From assembly GCF_020085105.1 (NCBI RefSeq), contig NC_058057.1, positions 25,741,082 to 25,805,081 of the forward strand: a stretch of 64,000 nucleotides of DNA, read 5' to 3'. Position 1 is the first letter of the stretch. Each line of letters starts with the position of its first letter. The notes below the pieces were generated by a model. That model was not told where the DNA came from and searched no databases. It saw nothing but the letters and a program-made list of their open reading frames with translations. The stretch is from Siniperca chuatsi. Lineage: Eukaryota > Chordata > Actinopteri > Centrarchiformes > Sinipercidae. Both the position numbers and the translations under genes were made by a program. This document shows, one piece after another, positions 44,546 through 57,010 of the stretch.

Positions 44546-45630
44546 TGACCTTTATCCACCAAATTCTACTCAGTTCATCCTTGAGTCCAAGTGGACGTTT
44601 GTGCCAAATTTGACGGAATTCCCTCAAGGCGTTCCTGAGATATCGCGTTCACGAGAACGGGACGGACGGACTACCTGAAAATGTAAAAAAAAAAAACTAG
44701 AGAAAACTTGGTGACAGGATGCTCAGCTTGCCTGACACGCAGGTCCGCACTATGCGTCGTTGAGATTTGGGAGTGTGGGCATCTGCATTACAATTAGCCA
44801 TAACACAGAGGTGTGTATCACTGCAGACACATGAACTCCAGCTTAAACCTAACCACACGTGGGCTGCAGAACACAAATCCACCCACCGTCCACCCCGACC
44901 ACTGACAGGTGTTTATCCACCCCATTTATATCAATGAGGGTAGGCTAAATAACAAAAACACCTCTCTGTATAATGCAACACAATTCAACAGCAGCACAAA
45001 CTACAGCCTCCTAAATGATCAGCTGAACCAACACCTCTCGTTATAACCTTCATGAAGGGAGGATGTGTAGCAGGACTGTTGTATAGGACTGCATTAGGTT
45101 TAGCTCAGTGTACTTAATAAACTTAAAAAATCAAATAAAATCGTGTACAAAAAGAGCATCTCACATGTAAGTGTAAGTTGTTCAGATGAGCAATGATCCG
45201 CTATCACCTGAGAGAAAAAGGGAGATTCTCTGTCTGACAAGTTAAGCCGTCGTAATTGATACCTGATGTTCACAGGGTTGCAACACAGAGTTGTTGTTTT
45301 GCAGTAATTAGCCAGAGACGGGCTTTGTGCAAGGCCACGGTACACTGGCAAAGACTGCAGCCAAGCGTTCAGTCACGAATCTGTGCGAGGTGTTAACAAT
45401 GCAAGTTTCTGCTGTGATTAATAGCTATAGAGATGATGTCAGTGATCATGAACAATGCGTCATACCGGGGCACACACATGTATTGAAGACTGACTGTAAT
45501 ACTGAATATAATATATAATAATGATGAATATAATATAAAGAATTTTCCACTTTGTCAGCAGGATGTTTATGAACGACGTCACAATTGTTCAGTTTGTTGC
45601 TTTGGTATTTCTACTTTAGGGACTCTTTGG

Positions 45631-46219
45631 CAGAGGTGGAAGAAATATTTAAACCATTTTCTTAAGTAAAAGTAGTGATACCACACGAATACTCAAATAT
45701 ACACTCAAATACTCAATCACAAGAAAAAGTCCTGCATTCAAAACGTCACTTAGGTAAAAGTATTATCAGCACAATATTCTCAAAGTAGTAAAAGTATTTG
45801 TTTGTGAGAATGTTGCAGCTGTTCGTTATTATTGATGCATTAACATGTAAAAAGTACTTTAATGTTATAGCTGGTTGAGGTGGAGCTCATTTTAAATGCT
45901 TTTAATTTACTTTGGGGTAGTTAAATCTATAACACAGCATCATATTTCATAAACTGATCACATGTTTTGCTTGTAAAATCTTAATTTGAAAACTAGCTAA
46001 AGCTGTCACATAAATGTAGCAAAGTACAATATTTGCTTCTGAAGAGTGGTGGAGTAGAAGTATAAAGTTGCATAAAATGAAAAAGTACCCCTTCCTAAAA
46101 TTCCTAAAAGCACCTTGAGGCAAATTGTGATTTGTGATATATAAATACATTTTTTATATACAAGAGTTTACTTGAAATACCTTAAAAATTGTACTTTAGT
46201 ACAGTACTTTCCACCACTG
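45631..46219. mobile_element. hAT-like non-autonomous element
   Basis: Ends are CAGAGGTGGAAGAAATA and its inverted counterpart TACTTTCCACCACTG. The flanking 8-mers CTCTTTGG and CTCTCTGT agree at 6 of 8 positions, as expected for a decayed 8-bp target duplication. The interior has the typical aagtaaaagta and tactcaaat phrases. Confidence 0.65.
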
Positions 46220-46749
46220 CTCTCTGTGATCAAATATTTTCTTTAATGTTCACGTGACAGTGAAAGAAGTTTGGTACATTATGTAGTTATTGCAACTGTG
46301 GATGTGCTTCTGGTGTAATTACAGCTGAATCAGAGATTTGTGATTTCGGCAGCTCGCGGTGGTTTCAGGCTCAGCCGACCACTCTCCGTGGCGCCGCCTT
46401 GATTCTGCTGGTGTTGAGAAACAGACGTTCAGCTTGGCTGATGTGTGGGAGCGATGAGGTACGAAGTGCAACACGTCTGACCTGGCAGAGATAAACCGGG
46501 GGAGTGTGAAGAACAACTGAGCAGAAAGGTGAAAGCATGTCATATTATAAAACATCTTAACAGCTGCCAAACATAAGAGCGGTTTAGCGTGGTTAAAGGC
46601 GCAGTACAAGTACAAAACACAACGACTCCAGCTGTTAATGTCATCGTTATAGATCAGGGTACACGGTGACGTCACTACAATGAAGTGCAACAATGCAGAC
46701 ATGTTGTTAGAAACTGTCCCACCAAGAAAAACAACAGCATCACTTGTTT

Positions 46750-46930
46750 CAGCAAGTGAAGTAACATTTACTCAGGTACTGTGCTGAAGTACAAATTTGA
46801 GGTACTTGTACTTTACTTGAGTATTTCCATTTTATGCAACTTTATACTTTCCACTACCTCAGAAGCAAAGATTGGACTTTTTACTCCGCTGCGTTTGTCT
46901 GACAGCTTTAGTAACTTTTCAGATTACAGT
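46750..46930. mobile_element. Fragment of the same hAT-like family
   Basis: Phrases gtacttgtactttacttgag, tttatactttccactacctc and ttttactccgctgcgtttgt mirror the family at 45631 and 55240. Confidence 0.5.
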
Positions 46931-48582
46931 CTTTCACCCCCCTTCCTGTCCAGTGAAAACCATGTATCTCCAAATGTGGTGAACGTTTTTGATGAACTTA
47001 AGGATGAAGTGTTTCCTTTACGGGTTGAGAAAACTCTCCTTCTTCTTAAGCTGAATGAACTATTTAAAACCCCTCTTGGATTAGTTGGAAAATGCATCGT
47101 CAGAGAGCTGAAAACAGGGCTGTTCTTCTGTTTCACTGAAGCAGGAGTTGGTCTGTAAACCGTTTGGGTGATAATTTTATTATTCACCTTCTTTTTCTTT
47201 TCCAAATAAGTTTACAGGCTAATCTGATGGTTTGTCTGATCGTGTTTCTAAAAACTAAAAACAAACTTCACTGCGTTCCCTGAGCTCAGCAATTAACTTG
47301 GTCATTGTCACTGATACGATAATTAGACCCAGGAACCGGACTTATCCTTTAATGTCCGTCCCTGAGAGCTGCGACTCCAGGTGGGCGTTTGTAGACGGAA
47401 AGCTGCGGACTCACTGAGCAACACAAAGCAGATCACAGAAAAGAGGAGGAGGACTTAACCGGCTTCCTAAATGACTTCAACGCTTCCTAAAGAGACAGTT
47501 TTAAACAATGACCTGATGTTTGCTCTGTCAGTCTTCGTCTCAGCACCACTCAGATCGTTCAGGTATTAATGGACGGCCTCTGCTTACTTTGAGCTGTTTG
47601 CTGGTGGATCATCTTACACCTTTCTTTTTTTTTTTCTTTACCTGCAGAAAGCTTCTCCTGACCTGCAGAGGCAACAGATACTGAGTCCAAAACTGGAGTT
47701 GGCTTTCAAGGTTCGGTTGCTGTTTCGCTGAATTTCAGCTGCAACACAAATATGTTTTATATTGAACTACATCGTTGAGGCAACGTTACGCTTACAAAAA
47801 AAAAATCACATGTGGAGGATGGGGTTTTCATACATTTCACATATGAAATATCACACAAACAGCACTTTCCCATGACAACACTTTCCCTGTGAAATGCTTT
47901 GACAATACAGCCACGTGTGTGTTTTGGGACATTTCATTTGGTTTCTTGTAATTTGGTTGAAATAAGTTTAACTAGTTTAACATTTGGACTTTGAGTTGGG
48001 TACAACTACGACCAGCTGAAAGACTATAAACAATAATCAAGTATTTCAATTGTATTCAGATATTATCTATACGATTTACTGCGATGTTTGAGGTAGTTGA
48101 AATAATTAGTATGAAATGAACATGGCCGTAGAGATTAGCTGGCATTAGCGTAACAGGGTAACAAAATAGATTTATTATACATCAACCCTGTTGCCAGAAA
48201 CAACGTTGATATTGGACGATTCTGCAGAACCCTGAGTTACTTTCAGTGTGTATAAATATCTGACCGGCGCTGTCTGTGTATGTCATGGACACATACAGGA
48301 GGCTATAAAAACTGGAAATGTAATAGTTGAAGTTTAGGTTAAAAGGATATTTTTATTATTATATTCGACCATCTGTCATTTTTCTCTTCTCTGCTCCAAC
48401 ATCTGGAAAACGTTTCTGCTTATTGCTCTGAATACCACTGACATACATTTTTCTATTGCATGTCTTTATTAAGCACATTTATAGAAAAATATATTTGTAG
48501 CTTTACCAATATATTTTACAAGACGATACAACTCCAATTTAAACGTTCCCTTTCATGACAAAAATATGGAAAAAGATGGAGA
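46931..48582. other. No gene seen
   Basis: A plus-strand frame running to 47158 begins inside the repeat and has no recognised domain. The rest is unassigned AT-rich sequence. Confidence 0.45.
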
Positions 48583-49144
48583 TTAAAGCGAATAGTTCGA
48601 CAGATTGGGAAATATGCTTATTCGCCTTTTGGCAGAGAGTTAGATGAGAAGATTGTATATCAAACTAACATGAGAGTGGTGAGTATCAGTTAGCTTAGTT
48701 TAGCATAAAGACTGGAAACGGGGAAAAAGATCATCATCATCATCAACAAAATCTGGCTCTCAGCTCCTCTAAAGCTCACTAATGAACACGTTATATCTCG
48801 TTTGCTTAATCCATACAAAAACTGAAGTATAAAAACAACAATTTGCTGTTTTACGAGCGGTTATGTGCTGGACTGTTTCTTGGATCTGAGCAGTTGCCAC
48901 GCAAACAGCAAAGACTCTAGGAAGACACTGTGCCCGACACACACCTCGAAAACATGTGTTAGTTAGTGAGCTTTAAAGGTGCTGGCAGGTGGATTTTGAT
49001 GCCTTTGGACAGAGCAAGGCTAGCTGTTTCCCCTTGTTTCCAGTCTTTATGCTAAGCTAAGCGGCTGCTAGCTGAAACAGACAGACATGAGAGTGGTATC
49101 AATCTTCTCATCTAACTCTTGAAAATGTTGAATTATACCTTTAA
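48583..49144. mobile_element. TTAA-ended MITE-like element
   Basis: Left end TTAAAGCGAATAGTTCGAC and right end GTTGAATTATACCTTTAA are imperfect inverted repeats. The interior has gagagttagatgagaagatt and its inverted counterpart near 49110, and ataaagactggaaac and its counterpart near 49040, so it is largely palindromic. A common fish element. Confidence 0.6.
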
Positions 49145-50073
49145 GACTGTGTTAGCTGATACACATTATTTCTGTTCGGGGTGAAAAGGGAAATAAAACA
49201 GACTCCGTTTTGTTGTTTACTTTTACTTTACATTTCTGGGTGCACTTGGTGTATTTTTCCTTCACTGCATGTCTGTATGCTGCTCATCCTGGGAACTGTA
49301 ATAAATCTCTAAATAAAGTCCTGAAAGCAGTTGATCATAGATGAGTTGTTACAGTCAGAGGACATTTGTCCTTCCGGTCTTCTGGTCTGGTCTGGAGCAG
49401 TAAAAAATCACTTTGTCACGACTCTCCTCAGAAATAAAGTCTCATCATCTCTTTTTGTGTTTCCTCAGTGTCGTCACGAGCCTGAAGACAATCTGTGAGC
49501 GGTGTGATGATGTTTGTACGGAGGACTCTGAGGTTTCCTGTCCTCTGCAGAGAAAACAACAGAAATAAAATCATTTATCCCTCAGCAGGATCATCACTCT
49601 CATGTCCACATTATGATTTATTTCATCTAAATGAAACACGACACACAGCTCGTGTTTGTGGTTTCTTTATCTACAGTGGATCAATTATTCATGCGACTAT
49701 CACTACAAACACCACATATTATTAACAACATTACAACCATCATTTTTACAGAATACAATATGTCGCCCTAAATATTCACAAGAAAAATAAATATCAGTAA
49801 ATGACTAGAATAAATTTTCATCAATGGGGAAACAATTCTCTTTCCAACAACTGAGCTGTTAACTGATAATCCATGATGTGAACATGATGAAGCAGTCAAA
49901 TCAGCGTCATCTCACAGGAAATGTGCACTTATTTGAATGAAATGTCGTGTTTCTCCTCAGTCTGACAAGAAGCAGACTGTTTGGACTCAATCAGACCGTT
50001 TTTTTATTTTTTATTTTACAGAAAAGAGAGCAAAACCACGACCAAAATCTTACTACAATAAGCTACTCTAACC

Positions 50074-50471
50074 TTAAAGGATAAGGCTGGTGATATTTCT
50101 AATTAAAATAAACAATGATCCCATGAAAAGTCCAAAACCAACAATGTGTTAGTCTCTCAATACTTCCATACCCTGTCTGCGGCTCTCAGCTCCGAGCCCA
50201 TTGGTTCCTACTGAAGACGTAAATCTTTAAAAACGGCTCACAAATATATAGTTTCATGCTTAAAAAGGCTCAGTAATTCCCTAAAACAGCTGCTCGCTGT
50301 AGTTTTTATCAAACAAACAGGAGGAAATAGTGCATCTGTTGGGGACTATTTTCAGCGGCGGATGAATCCACATGTGGTGCTGTAGTGAGTGTTTGGGGCA
50401 GCAGGACGGTGTGTGTGGGACTGTTGACAATAAGAAAAAGATTCATGAACATCACCTGACTTATCCTTTAA
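50074..50471. mobile_element. TTAA-ended MITE with about 20-bp inverted repeats
   Basis: TTAAAGGATAAGGCTGGTGAT at the left pairs with the inverted end ACATCACCTGACTTATCCTTTAA. TTAA at both edges suggests a piggyBac-type target, but the transposase source is unknown. Confidence 0.6.
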
Positions 50472-51827
50472 CCCCAACTTAAAGTAAAAAAAAAAAAACT
50501 GTTGTTCCAGCCAGGTCATAATTATAAAGAAATTAAAATTTAGACCTGATTATTTAAGAACATTTGGGCAGTCACTTTTGTTGGTGTTCATGTGTGAACT
50601 GGGCTAAATGGCTGCAAGATCATATTATTAAACCAAAAAACTGTCAATGTTGTGTGTTTCTTTTCATTATTAGTCCATTTAAATTAACAGTGAAGTGCAG
50701 TAGGAAACGAGTGTATTATTGTGACATCATATGAGATTAAAAAAGAAACACTTAATGTGTGATTAGTTTATTACAAATTCACTACCAGAGTCCCAAATCC
50801 TACAGGGATATCACGGGGGATAAAACAATCACTGTTAGGAGCACAGACGCAGTGAATTATTAGATTTTGTTCAGGTGAGGCAAATTCAATTATTCACCAT
50901 TTAAATGTCAACCTGTTGAACTTGATGGCTGCCTGTCTGTTAAACTTTATGAAGAACTGGTTCTGCCTGCTGGGTGTTTATGAGCAGCTGTAATGAGGCT
51001 TGAAGATCAGATTTGCGATCATTATCTTGGACGGCTGGTTGCTGTTCAGAGGCCTACGTGAGTTTTTTTTCTGTCAGTAAAAACTGAAATGTAATCATTT
51101 AGATGACTGAAGATACAAACCTTTAGGTAAAAAAACATAAATCATGTTAAGTTAGTATGACATGTTGAATCTGTGTATGCAGGTGAATTTTCTACTGCTC
51201 TCGTTAACTAAATTAACCAGAACTCAGCTTTTTTTATTACTAAAAACACAGTTTACACAGCAGATATGGTTTATTATATCATCTGTATTTTATGTTTGCG
51301 CAAAGTACAAACTAAAGACAAAATGTACATTTTTTAAAATCAAAACCAGAAGCTATTTCTTCTGTGTAATTTGGGACCATTTTAATCTCAATAAAACCAA
51401 CGCTGTTCTTTAAAAACACAAATGTTAGTGGTTGTTGAGTAGAGAAACGCAGCATTTAGCAGAAAATAAAGCCCCTCAGATGTGTTTTATAGCTTCAAAC
51501 GCGGGATGGAAGTACTGCGGCTTTTTAGATGACAGTTTCTAAGATTTGTAACTTTCAGTCAGGCCACAAAGTCAACTTCCCCTTGAGCGTGCATCCTCCA
51601 AACGACTGAAATACAACTGTGAATGTCAGCAGCAGGCTGGAAGAAAACATGTAAATTTGGGGGCGAAGACCAGCTTGAGTCTATAATCTCTGTATTTACG
51701 GTGTCAAAAAGATGCCATTGATTTTCACCGAAACAGAGTCTATCAGGTTATCATTATGGAAACAAAACATCTGGATCAGATCTGCTACACAAAATCAGTT
51801 TTAACGTAGTCTTTAGGTCAGTCTCAC

Positions 51828-52056
51828 CGTCTCTTTGTGGAAGTTTGAAAGATGTTGCAGTGTGCAAATCAGCAGCCTCCGGTGGTGCTGCAGGGCCGGG
51901 ATGAGCCTGAGTCAAACTGGCAGCGAGACTGGAGGACTGGGGCTGCCAGTGGTGGCCAGTGCTCATGTAGTTGGCTGCTGGACCTCCGTACACGCCGTAC
52001 TGGTTCGGTGGAGAATACGCACAAGCTGAGACATAACCAGGCAGACTGGACGAAGA
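51828..52056 (-). CDS. pax1: pax1 exon 4 (transactivation region)
   Basis: 229 nt; acceptor cgtgtcctcag. Codes [20 protein letters not shown], then [18 protein letters not shown] and ends FKLPQRDG at donor G|gtgaga. Read-through gives a stop at 51754, which may be an alternative end. Confidence 0.8.
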
Positions 52057-55000
52057 CTGAGGACACGAAAGAAAGAAAATCAGTGAAGAAACGCGTGTGA
52101 ATGAAGACGGCGTGTTTCTGTTTAAAACCACTCACTCAAGAACCCAGGATTACATTCAGTGACGAGGTTTTTCAAAATTCGCTGCTAGTATATTTTAAAA
52201 GCCTGACTTTGACCTTGGTTGCCCTGGATGAAAGGTCAGGGGGGGTCACCAAAATCGTCAGGATTCATCCTCTGGGGATCATGAATGTCAGCAACTTCTA
52301 TGGAAATCCAGCCAGATTGAGATGTCGCGCTGAACCAACAGCAACAAACATATTTGCACATCTCAACTTGTGAGGACCATCACTGACATAATACATTTCC
52401 TGGAGCGTAATTCTAACCTTAACTTGAACCATAACATTAACCCTAAAACCAAGTCTTTACCCCCAGATGTCCTTACTTACCAAAATAGCCTCACTTTTCC
52501 CAAAATGTCCACGAATCCAAAAACGTCCTCACGCTACAAAATCATCCTTAGTTTCCACAAATGTCCTCACTTGTACAATGCAGTTTTCTATTTAAACACA
52601 CACACGTTTGCAAACCTTCACTTGTGAGGACCATCATTGATACATTTCCCAGACCCTAATTTTAACCTTAAGATGAACCTTATTTCAACAGAGACCCCAA
52701 AACCAAGTCTTAACCCTCAAATCATGCTCACTTTGATTCCACTTTCCGAAAACGTTCTTAAATCCCAAAAATGTCCTCACTTTTCACAAATATCCTCATT
52801 TTCCAAAAGTATTGTCGCTTTCCAAAATTGTCTAAAAATGTCTTCAAATCCCAAGAAATTTCCCATTTCTAAATATGTCCTCACTTTCCAAAATCGTCCT
52901 TGTTTCCAAAAGTGTTCTTAAATCCAAATATTTCTTCACTTTCCTAAAAACGTCTTTGAATCCCTAAAAATGTCCTCACTTTACAAAATTGTACTCGCTT
53001 TCCAAAAATGTCCACATTTCCAATAATGTCCTAATACGCAAAATGTCCTTAATTTCCATAATTGTCCTTACTTAACAAAAATGTGCATTTTTCAGAAATG
53101 TTCCAAAATGTCCTATAAATATATTCACTTTGCAAAATTGCTCTCATTTCCAAAAATGTCCCCACTTTCTAAAAATCGTCACTTTCAAGGTGCAAAACAC
53201 AAATTGGTCCTCACAAACATAGATGTACAAGAACACAAACACACAGAGTTAGGAAAGGATCCTCACAAATTATACCATGGCTACTGAAAATACTGTCTGA
53301 GCTCAAGGTGTATTAAACTGCAGGTAACCATAGCAACCATGGGTTAAACTGGCACTTTATTTTAGTTATTAATAAATTGATGGCGGTCCGATATCAGAAG
53401 AATAATGTCCACTCCGTTTGTTGTATCATGTATCTGCTGACAGTCTGCAGCTGTTTGTAGTTTACTCCTAAACAAGCTGGAAAACAGGAAGTGGGCCTCC
53501 ATGACAGCCAATCAGAGCTCTGGTCACATTACACGTGGACGCCTCAGCGTGCCACGAAATGAAAACAGAGCAGGCAAATGGAAAAACACCAGCTGGTGAA
53601 TCAACGAGTGGAATAAAAATCCTGCATATAATTTCCTTTCTAAAAACATATTTGCGTATTAATTCAGCTGTAGCTTTCTCTTTCACTAACTGTATTATTA
53701 TTTACCAATTTAATAATCAATTTGTAGCTATTTATTTAGAAATCCCTCTTTAATTTGACCTGTTCATTGATTTATTCATTTTTCTGTTATTAGTTTTCAA
53801 ATTAAATATCAAAAATAGAAATGATTAAGTTTCTGCAGCATTAATTAATTCTTTTCTAAAACTGGAAACACAAATGAGTAAAGAAATCCTCTGACTATAT
53901 AAGACTTAATGTGTATTTGCCTGCTGCAGGTATTTGAGGTCTGGCTCGGTGGTGGTTTTCTCCACTCCACTGACTGCAGAGGGAAACGGTCTCATGCTGG
54001 TCCAGTCCTCCATCTTGGCTGCGTGTCCGTCAGATCCGGACAGTGCTGAAAAGAAAATGTTAAATACTGAATTAACACAAATTTAACAATTAATGATTTA
54101 ACAGTCCACCTTAAAAGATCAGTCCAATTTAAGCCAAAGTGAAGTGAAACCATATTCAGTCTTCAAATATCTTCTTTTTTTTTAAAGGGACTAATGAATT
54201 ACAAGTCAACTTTTTCAAAAAATAAATAAATAAACAGTAAACAGAGAAGAAGAAAATGTTTTACTGGAGAAACTTCTCATGAAAGAAACAGAAAATAATA
54301 AGAAATTTCTCGCTTTTTGCCAGATTTTCTTGTCAGACACAAAACTAAATGTTTTGCTAAAGCTGGATCTTTTCTCTGCAGCTCCGAACACAGTTTCATT
54401 ATAAAAACATGTTTTTTGTTTTTTTTATTTCCTCCATAATCTCCTCGATCACCTTGGAAGCTTTTCACTCAGTGAGGAGTGGCTGAACTTTTCTGTTTCA
54501 GCAGTTGTTGATGGATTCTGCTGATCTGACTTTCAGCAAAACTGATGCTGCTTTAAAATGTCATCATAGAAAACACCTTCAGAGTTAGAAACGACATTTT
54601 GTAGGACATCATTCAGTCAAACTTTATCGTACAGCACCTTTCATACAGACAAGTGCAATCCTGCTTTACGGAGGACAGACAAGATGATCATAAGACGGTA
54701 AATGTAAACAGTAAAACAGGAGAAAATGTAATAAAACTGATCAAATAGATCAAAGGGGCAGAAAAACTAAGACTTTAAACTGTTGGGTCTCTGTAAATAA
54801 TATTATAAAGAGTGCGGTCTGGACCTGCTCTATAGGAAAAGTGCAATGAGATAACTTCTGTTATGATTTGGCGCTGTATAAATAAAAGTGAAATAAAAAG
54901 AAATTAAAAAAAGAATTAAAATCAGTATGAAAGCTGACAGGTAACCAGTGTAAATACTGAGAAATGAGAGTTTAGGCTTCATTATTACATCAAGTTGAAA

Positions 55001-56876
55001 ATCCCAGCTGTCCTGTGCAGCACTTGAACATGTTTTTTTTTCCTAAAATAAAGTTTTGTTGGGCCGACTGATGAGCAACTGATTTCCAAGAACTGGAACT
55101 GTGAAGATAAATTTGGGCTTTTTCAGGATATTTTACACGTCGTTAACCTGCTTTTAATTTTTACTATGGCCTCACCAGCAAGTTCTCAAACCAAAAACCT
55201 TTGAATGCATTCAGTGCCACTTTTACTCTAAAGGCCACAGAAACTGCAGCTGCAGAGGTGGAAGGTGAGCACATTTACAGGTACTGTCCTTCAGTAACAT
55301 ATGAGGTACTTGCACTGTGTTCTCACTTCTACTTCGCTACATCTCAGAGGGAAATATTGCACTTTTTACTTCACTACATTGATCTGACAGTCACTAGTTA
55401 TGCTACTTTACAAAATAAGATTTTTTTTTGCATACAAAGAGTTCAAAGAAACGTCTAAAATCTGGGTCTAAAACTCACATTATAATTATATTATGGGATT
55501 ATGGGTGAGGCAGATTCATTTCAAACACAGAGGTAAAAATGCCCAAAAAAAAAAAGGCATTAAAATGTCACAATGAAGAGGAAATAAAAAATAAATGTAA
55601 AATCAAAGAAATGAGATCACAAATAGGCTAATAATGTTTTATTATCTAGTGTGTGATTCTGCTGAGACAGTGTGTGCAGAAGCAAATTAATGTTTTGGGG
55701 CAGACATTTTATATTTGTATATGGTAGCCTTTGTTTCTTGCAATTTTTCTGTAATTAAAAACTAAAGCTTCTTGGACATTTTGGAGTCTAAGTCAGTCAG
55801 TTTCGATTGGCTACGTTTACACCAGCAATAAATAAATAAACACAATACATTCAACAATAACTGCAGGAATAAAATACTCAATATGCAAAATCAGTTTTTT
55901 CATCTTCTCATCAGTATCAGCTTGTAATATTATTTACTTTATGGTAGCCCATTTATGTCAAAACTCACTTGTAACATTTCTATAAAACAGAATAATGTTT
56001 GTTTGTTTTTGTTTTTGTGTTTTTTTTTTTTTTGCTTTTAAATTAGTTCAGTTTTATTTTAATCACCGCTGGCTCCATCTTTACCATCTCGTTTTATGTG
56101 GACAAATTAAATTAATAAAACAAACATAACCTAACTTTATTTAAAAAAAAATATATATATAAAACTTTAAAAATATGTAAAACTTTAAAACACTTAAAAC
56201 CTCATTTCCTGTGTAAACGCGGCTCTGTGCAGCGGGAACGGTTCGGTTTGCAAAGGAAATGAGGTTTTTAGTGTTTTAAAGAGTCTCCACCGACCTGCCG
56301 GGTCCACGAAGGCTCGGATGCCCACGATGTCGTGCCAGCTCCGCGGCAGGCCGTGGTGTCCGGCGGGGCCGCTGCCGGTCCCGGGGGCCACTGCGGGCCC
56401 GGTGTAGGAGGAGTACGGGTACACGTGTCCGTAGTGGAGCTGAGCCGGGCCCGGTTTGCTGCTCTCATACGGCTGCGAAAGAGTCCCGATTTTATTCCTG
56501 AGAATCCGGCTGATGGAGCTCACAGACGGCACGTTGTACTTGTCGCACACCCCGTCCGACAGAAGCCGGTCCCGGATCTCCCAGGCGAAGATGCCCGGGT
56601 CGTCTTGCTTGTAGTCCCGGATGCTCTTGACCACGGCGGGGGTGGTGACCCGGGGCTTGCTGCCGCCGATGGCTCCGGGCAGGATGGAGCCGGTGTCGTT
56701 GTAGCGGGTCAGGATCTTGGACACGCAGCCGTGGGAGACCAGCAGCTGGCGGCTGATGTCGCAGGGCCGCATCCCGAGCTGCGCCAGCTCCACGATCCGC
56801 AGCCGCACCGCGTTCGGGAGCGGCCGGCCGTTAACGAACACCCCGCCGAGCTGGTTCACCTCCCCGTAGCTCTGCT
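51828..56876 (-). CDS. pax1: Pax1-type paired-box transcription factor (three internal/coding exons)
   Basis: Exons on the minus strand: 56876-56295 (paired domain and linker), 54045-53921, 52056-51828. Joins are phase 1, phase 0, then phase 1 out, giving about 312 codons. The paired domain runs from [11 protein letters not shown] to LRNKIG. Downstream, [17 protein letters not shown] and [16 protein letters not shown] match the human PAX1 pattern rather than PAX9. Pax1 is a nuclear DNA-binding regulator of sclerotome and pharyngeal pouch development. Odd points: position 44 of the paired domain is Leu (normally Arg), the octapeptide is shortened to WHDIVGIR, and the exon 3 donor is GC. The first coding exon must end in phase 1 (ATG G) and was not found; a final short exon after the G|gtgaga donor was not found either. 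pax1a versus pax1b is undecided. Confidence 0.85.
52190..52350. mobile_element. Fragment of a dispersed repeat in pax1 intron
   Basis: Contains ggggggtcaccaaaatcgtc, gattcatcctctggggatca and tggaaatccagcca, a segment of the family at 63420-63720. Confidence 0.5.
52361..53260. repeat. Degenerate tandem repeat of ATGTCCTCACTTTCCAAAA type
   Basis: Two headers (acttgtgaggaccatcactg at about 52365 and its variant at about 52619) each lead to aaccaagtct, and the second to a long series of tgtcctcac/tttccaaaa units with 17-20 bp spacing. The open frames here are repeat translations. It sits in the intron between pax1 exons 3 and 4. Common in fish. Confidence 0.7.
53921..54045 (-). CDS. pax1: pax1 exon 3
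   Basis: 125 nt; acceptor ttcttttcag. Codes [15 protein letters not shown], then [20 protein letters not shown] and DLKYLQQ, collinear with PAX1. The donor is CAG|GCAAAT, a GC donor. No GT donor at this position would keep phase 0. Confidence 0.85.
54610..54900 (-). mobile_element. Degraded interspersed repeats, including a minus-strand SINE-like copy
   Basis: 54765-54900 is the reverse complement of the element at 2619 (tgttgggtctctgtaaataa, gagtgcggtctggacctgct). 54610-54690 is a separate repeat start (tttatcgtacagcacctttc). Both are in the pax1 intron. Confidence 0.55.
55240..55430. mobile_element. hAT-like element fragment in pax1 intron
   Basis: gcagaggtggaaggtgagc, gaggtacttgcactgtgttc and actttttacttcactacatt follow the family at 45631. 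Confidence 0.5.
56295..56876 (-). CDS. pax1: pax1 paired-box exon
   Basis: The acceptor tgtgtgcag precedes AG CAG AGC TAC, so the upstream exon must supply a G (Glu codon). The apparent start a few codons further up is GTG within the intron and is not the true start. The domain has both helix-turn-helix halves ([35 protein letters not shown]). The linker is Pro/Gly-rich. The donor is gcag|gtcggt. Strongly GC-rich compared with its surroundings. Confidence 0.9.
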
Positions 56877-56939
56877 CTGCACACACGGGACAGAAGCAGC
56901 CTCATTACCGGGTTTGACTTTAGTGGGTCAATGATCCCA

Positions 56940-57010
56940 GCCCCATCGGAAACACTCCATAAATAATAGTAGGATATATATATATCTATATATATATATA
57001 TGTATAATAA
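56940..57010. repeat. TA-rich microsatellite
   Basis: Imperfect TATATA runs at 56974-57004, just upstream of the pax1 paired-box exon. Confidence 0.8.

Larger units (their letters stand above)
44100..44690 (+). mobile_element. Dispersed repeat carrying nuclear-receptor half sites
   Basis: Contains ttgagtccaagtggacgttt and gagatatcgcgttcacgaga, a known widespread fish repeat. It is split by the foldback insertion at 44278-44510 and includes the palindrome AGGTCACAGTGACCT. Confidence 0.55.

Noticed and set aside
46319-46702. Minus-strand frame at 46.4 kb as the missing last pax1 exon
   Set aside because: Its sequence does not resemble PAX1 C-termini and it is more than 5 kb beyond exon 4 with no suitable acceptor seen.
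56877-56886. pax1 start codon at the beginning of the open frame
   Set aside because: The first codon is GTG within an acceptor-like tract; PAX1 structure needs an upstream exon ending in G.
56332-56934. 200-codon plus-strand frame over the paired box
   Set aside because: Antisense shadow of the GC-rich pax1 exon; the minus strand clearly encodes the paired domain.
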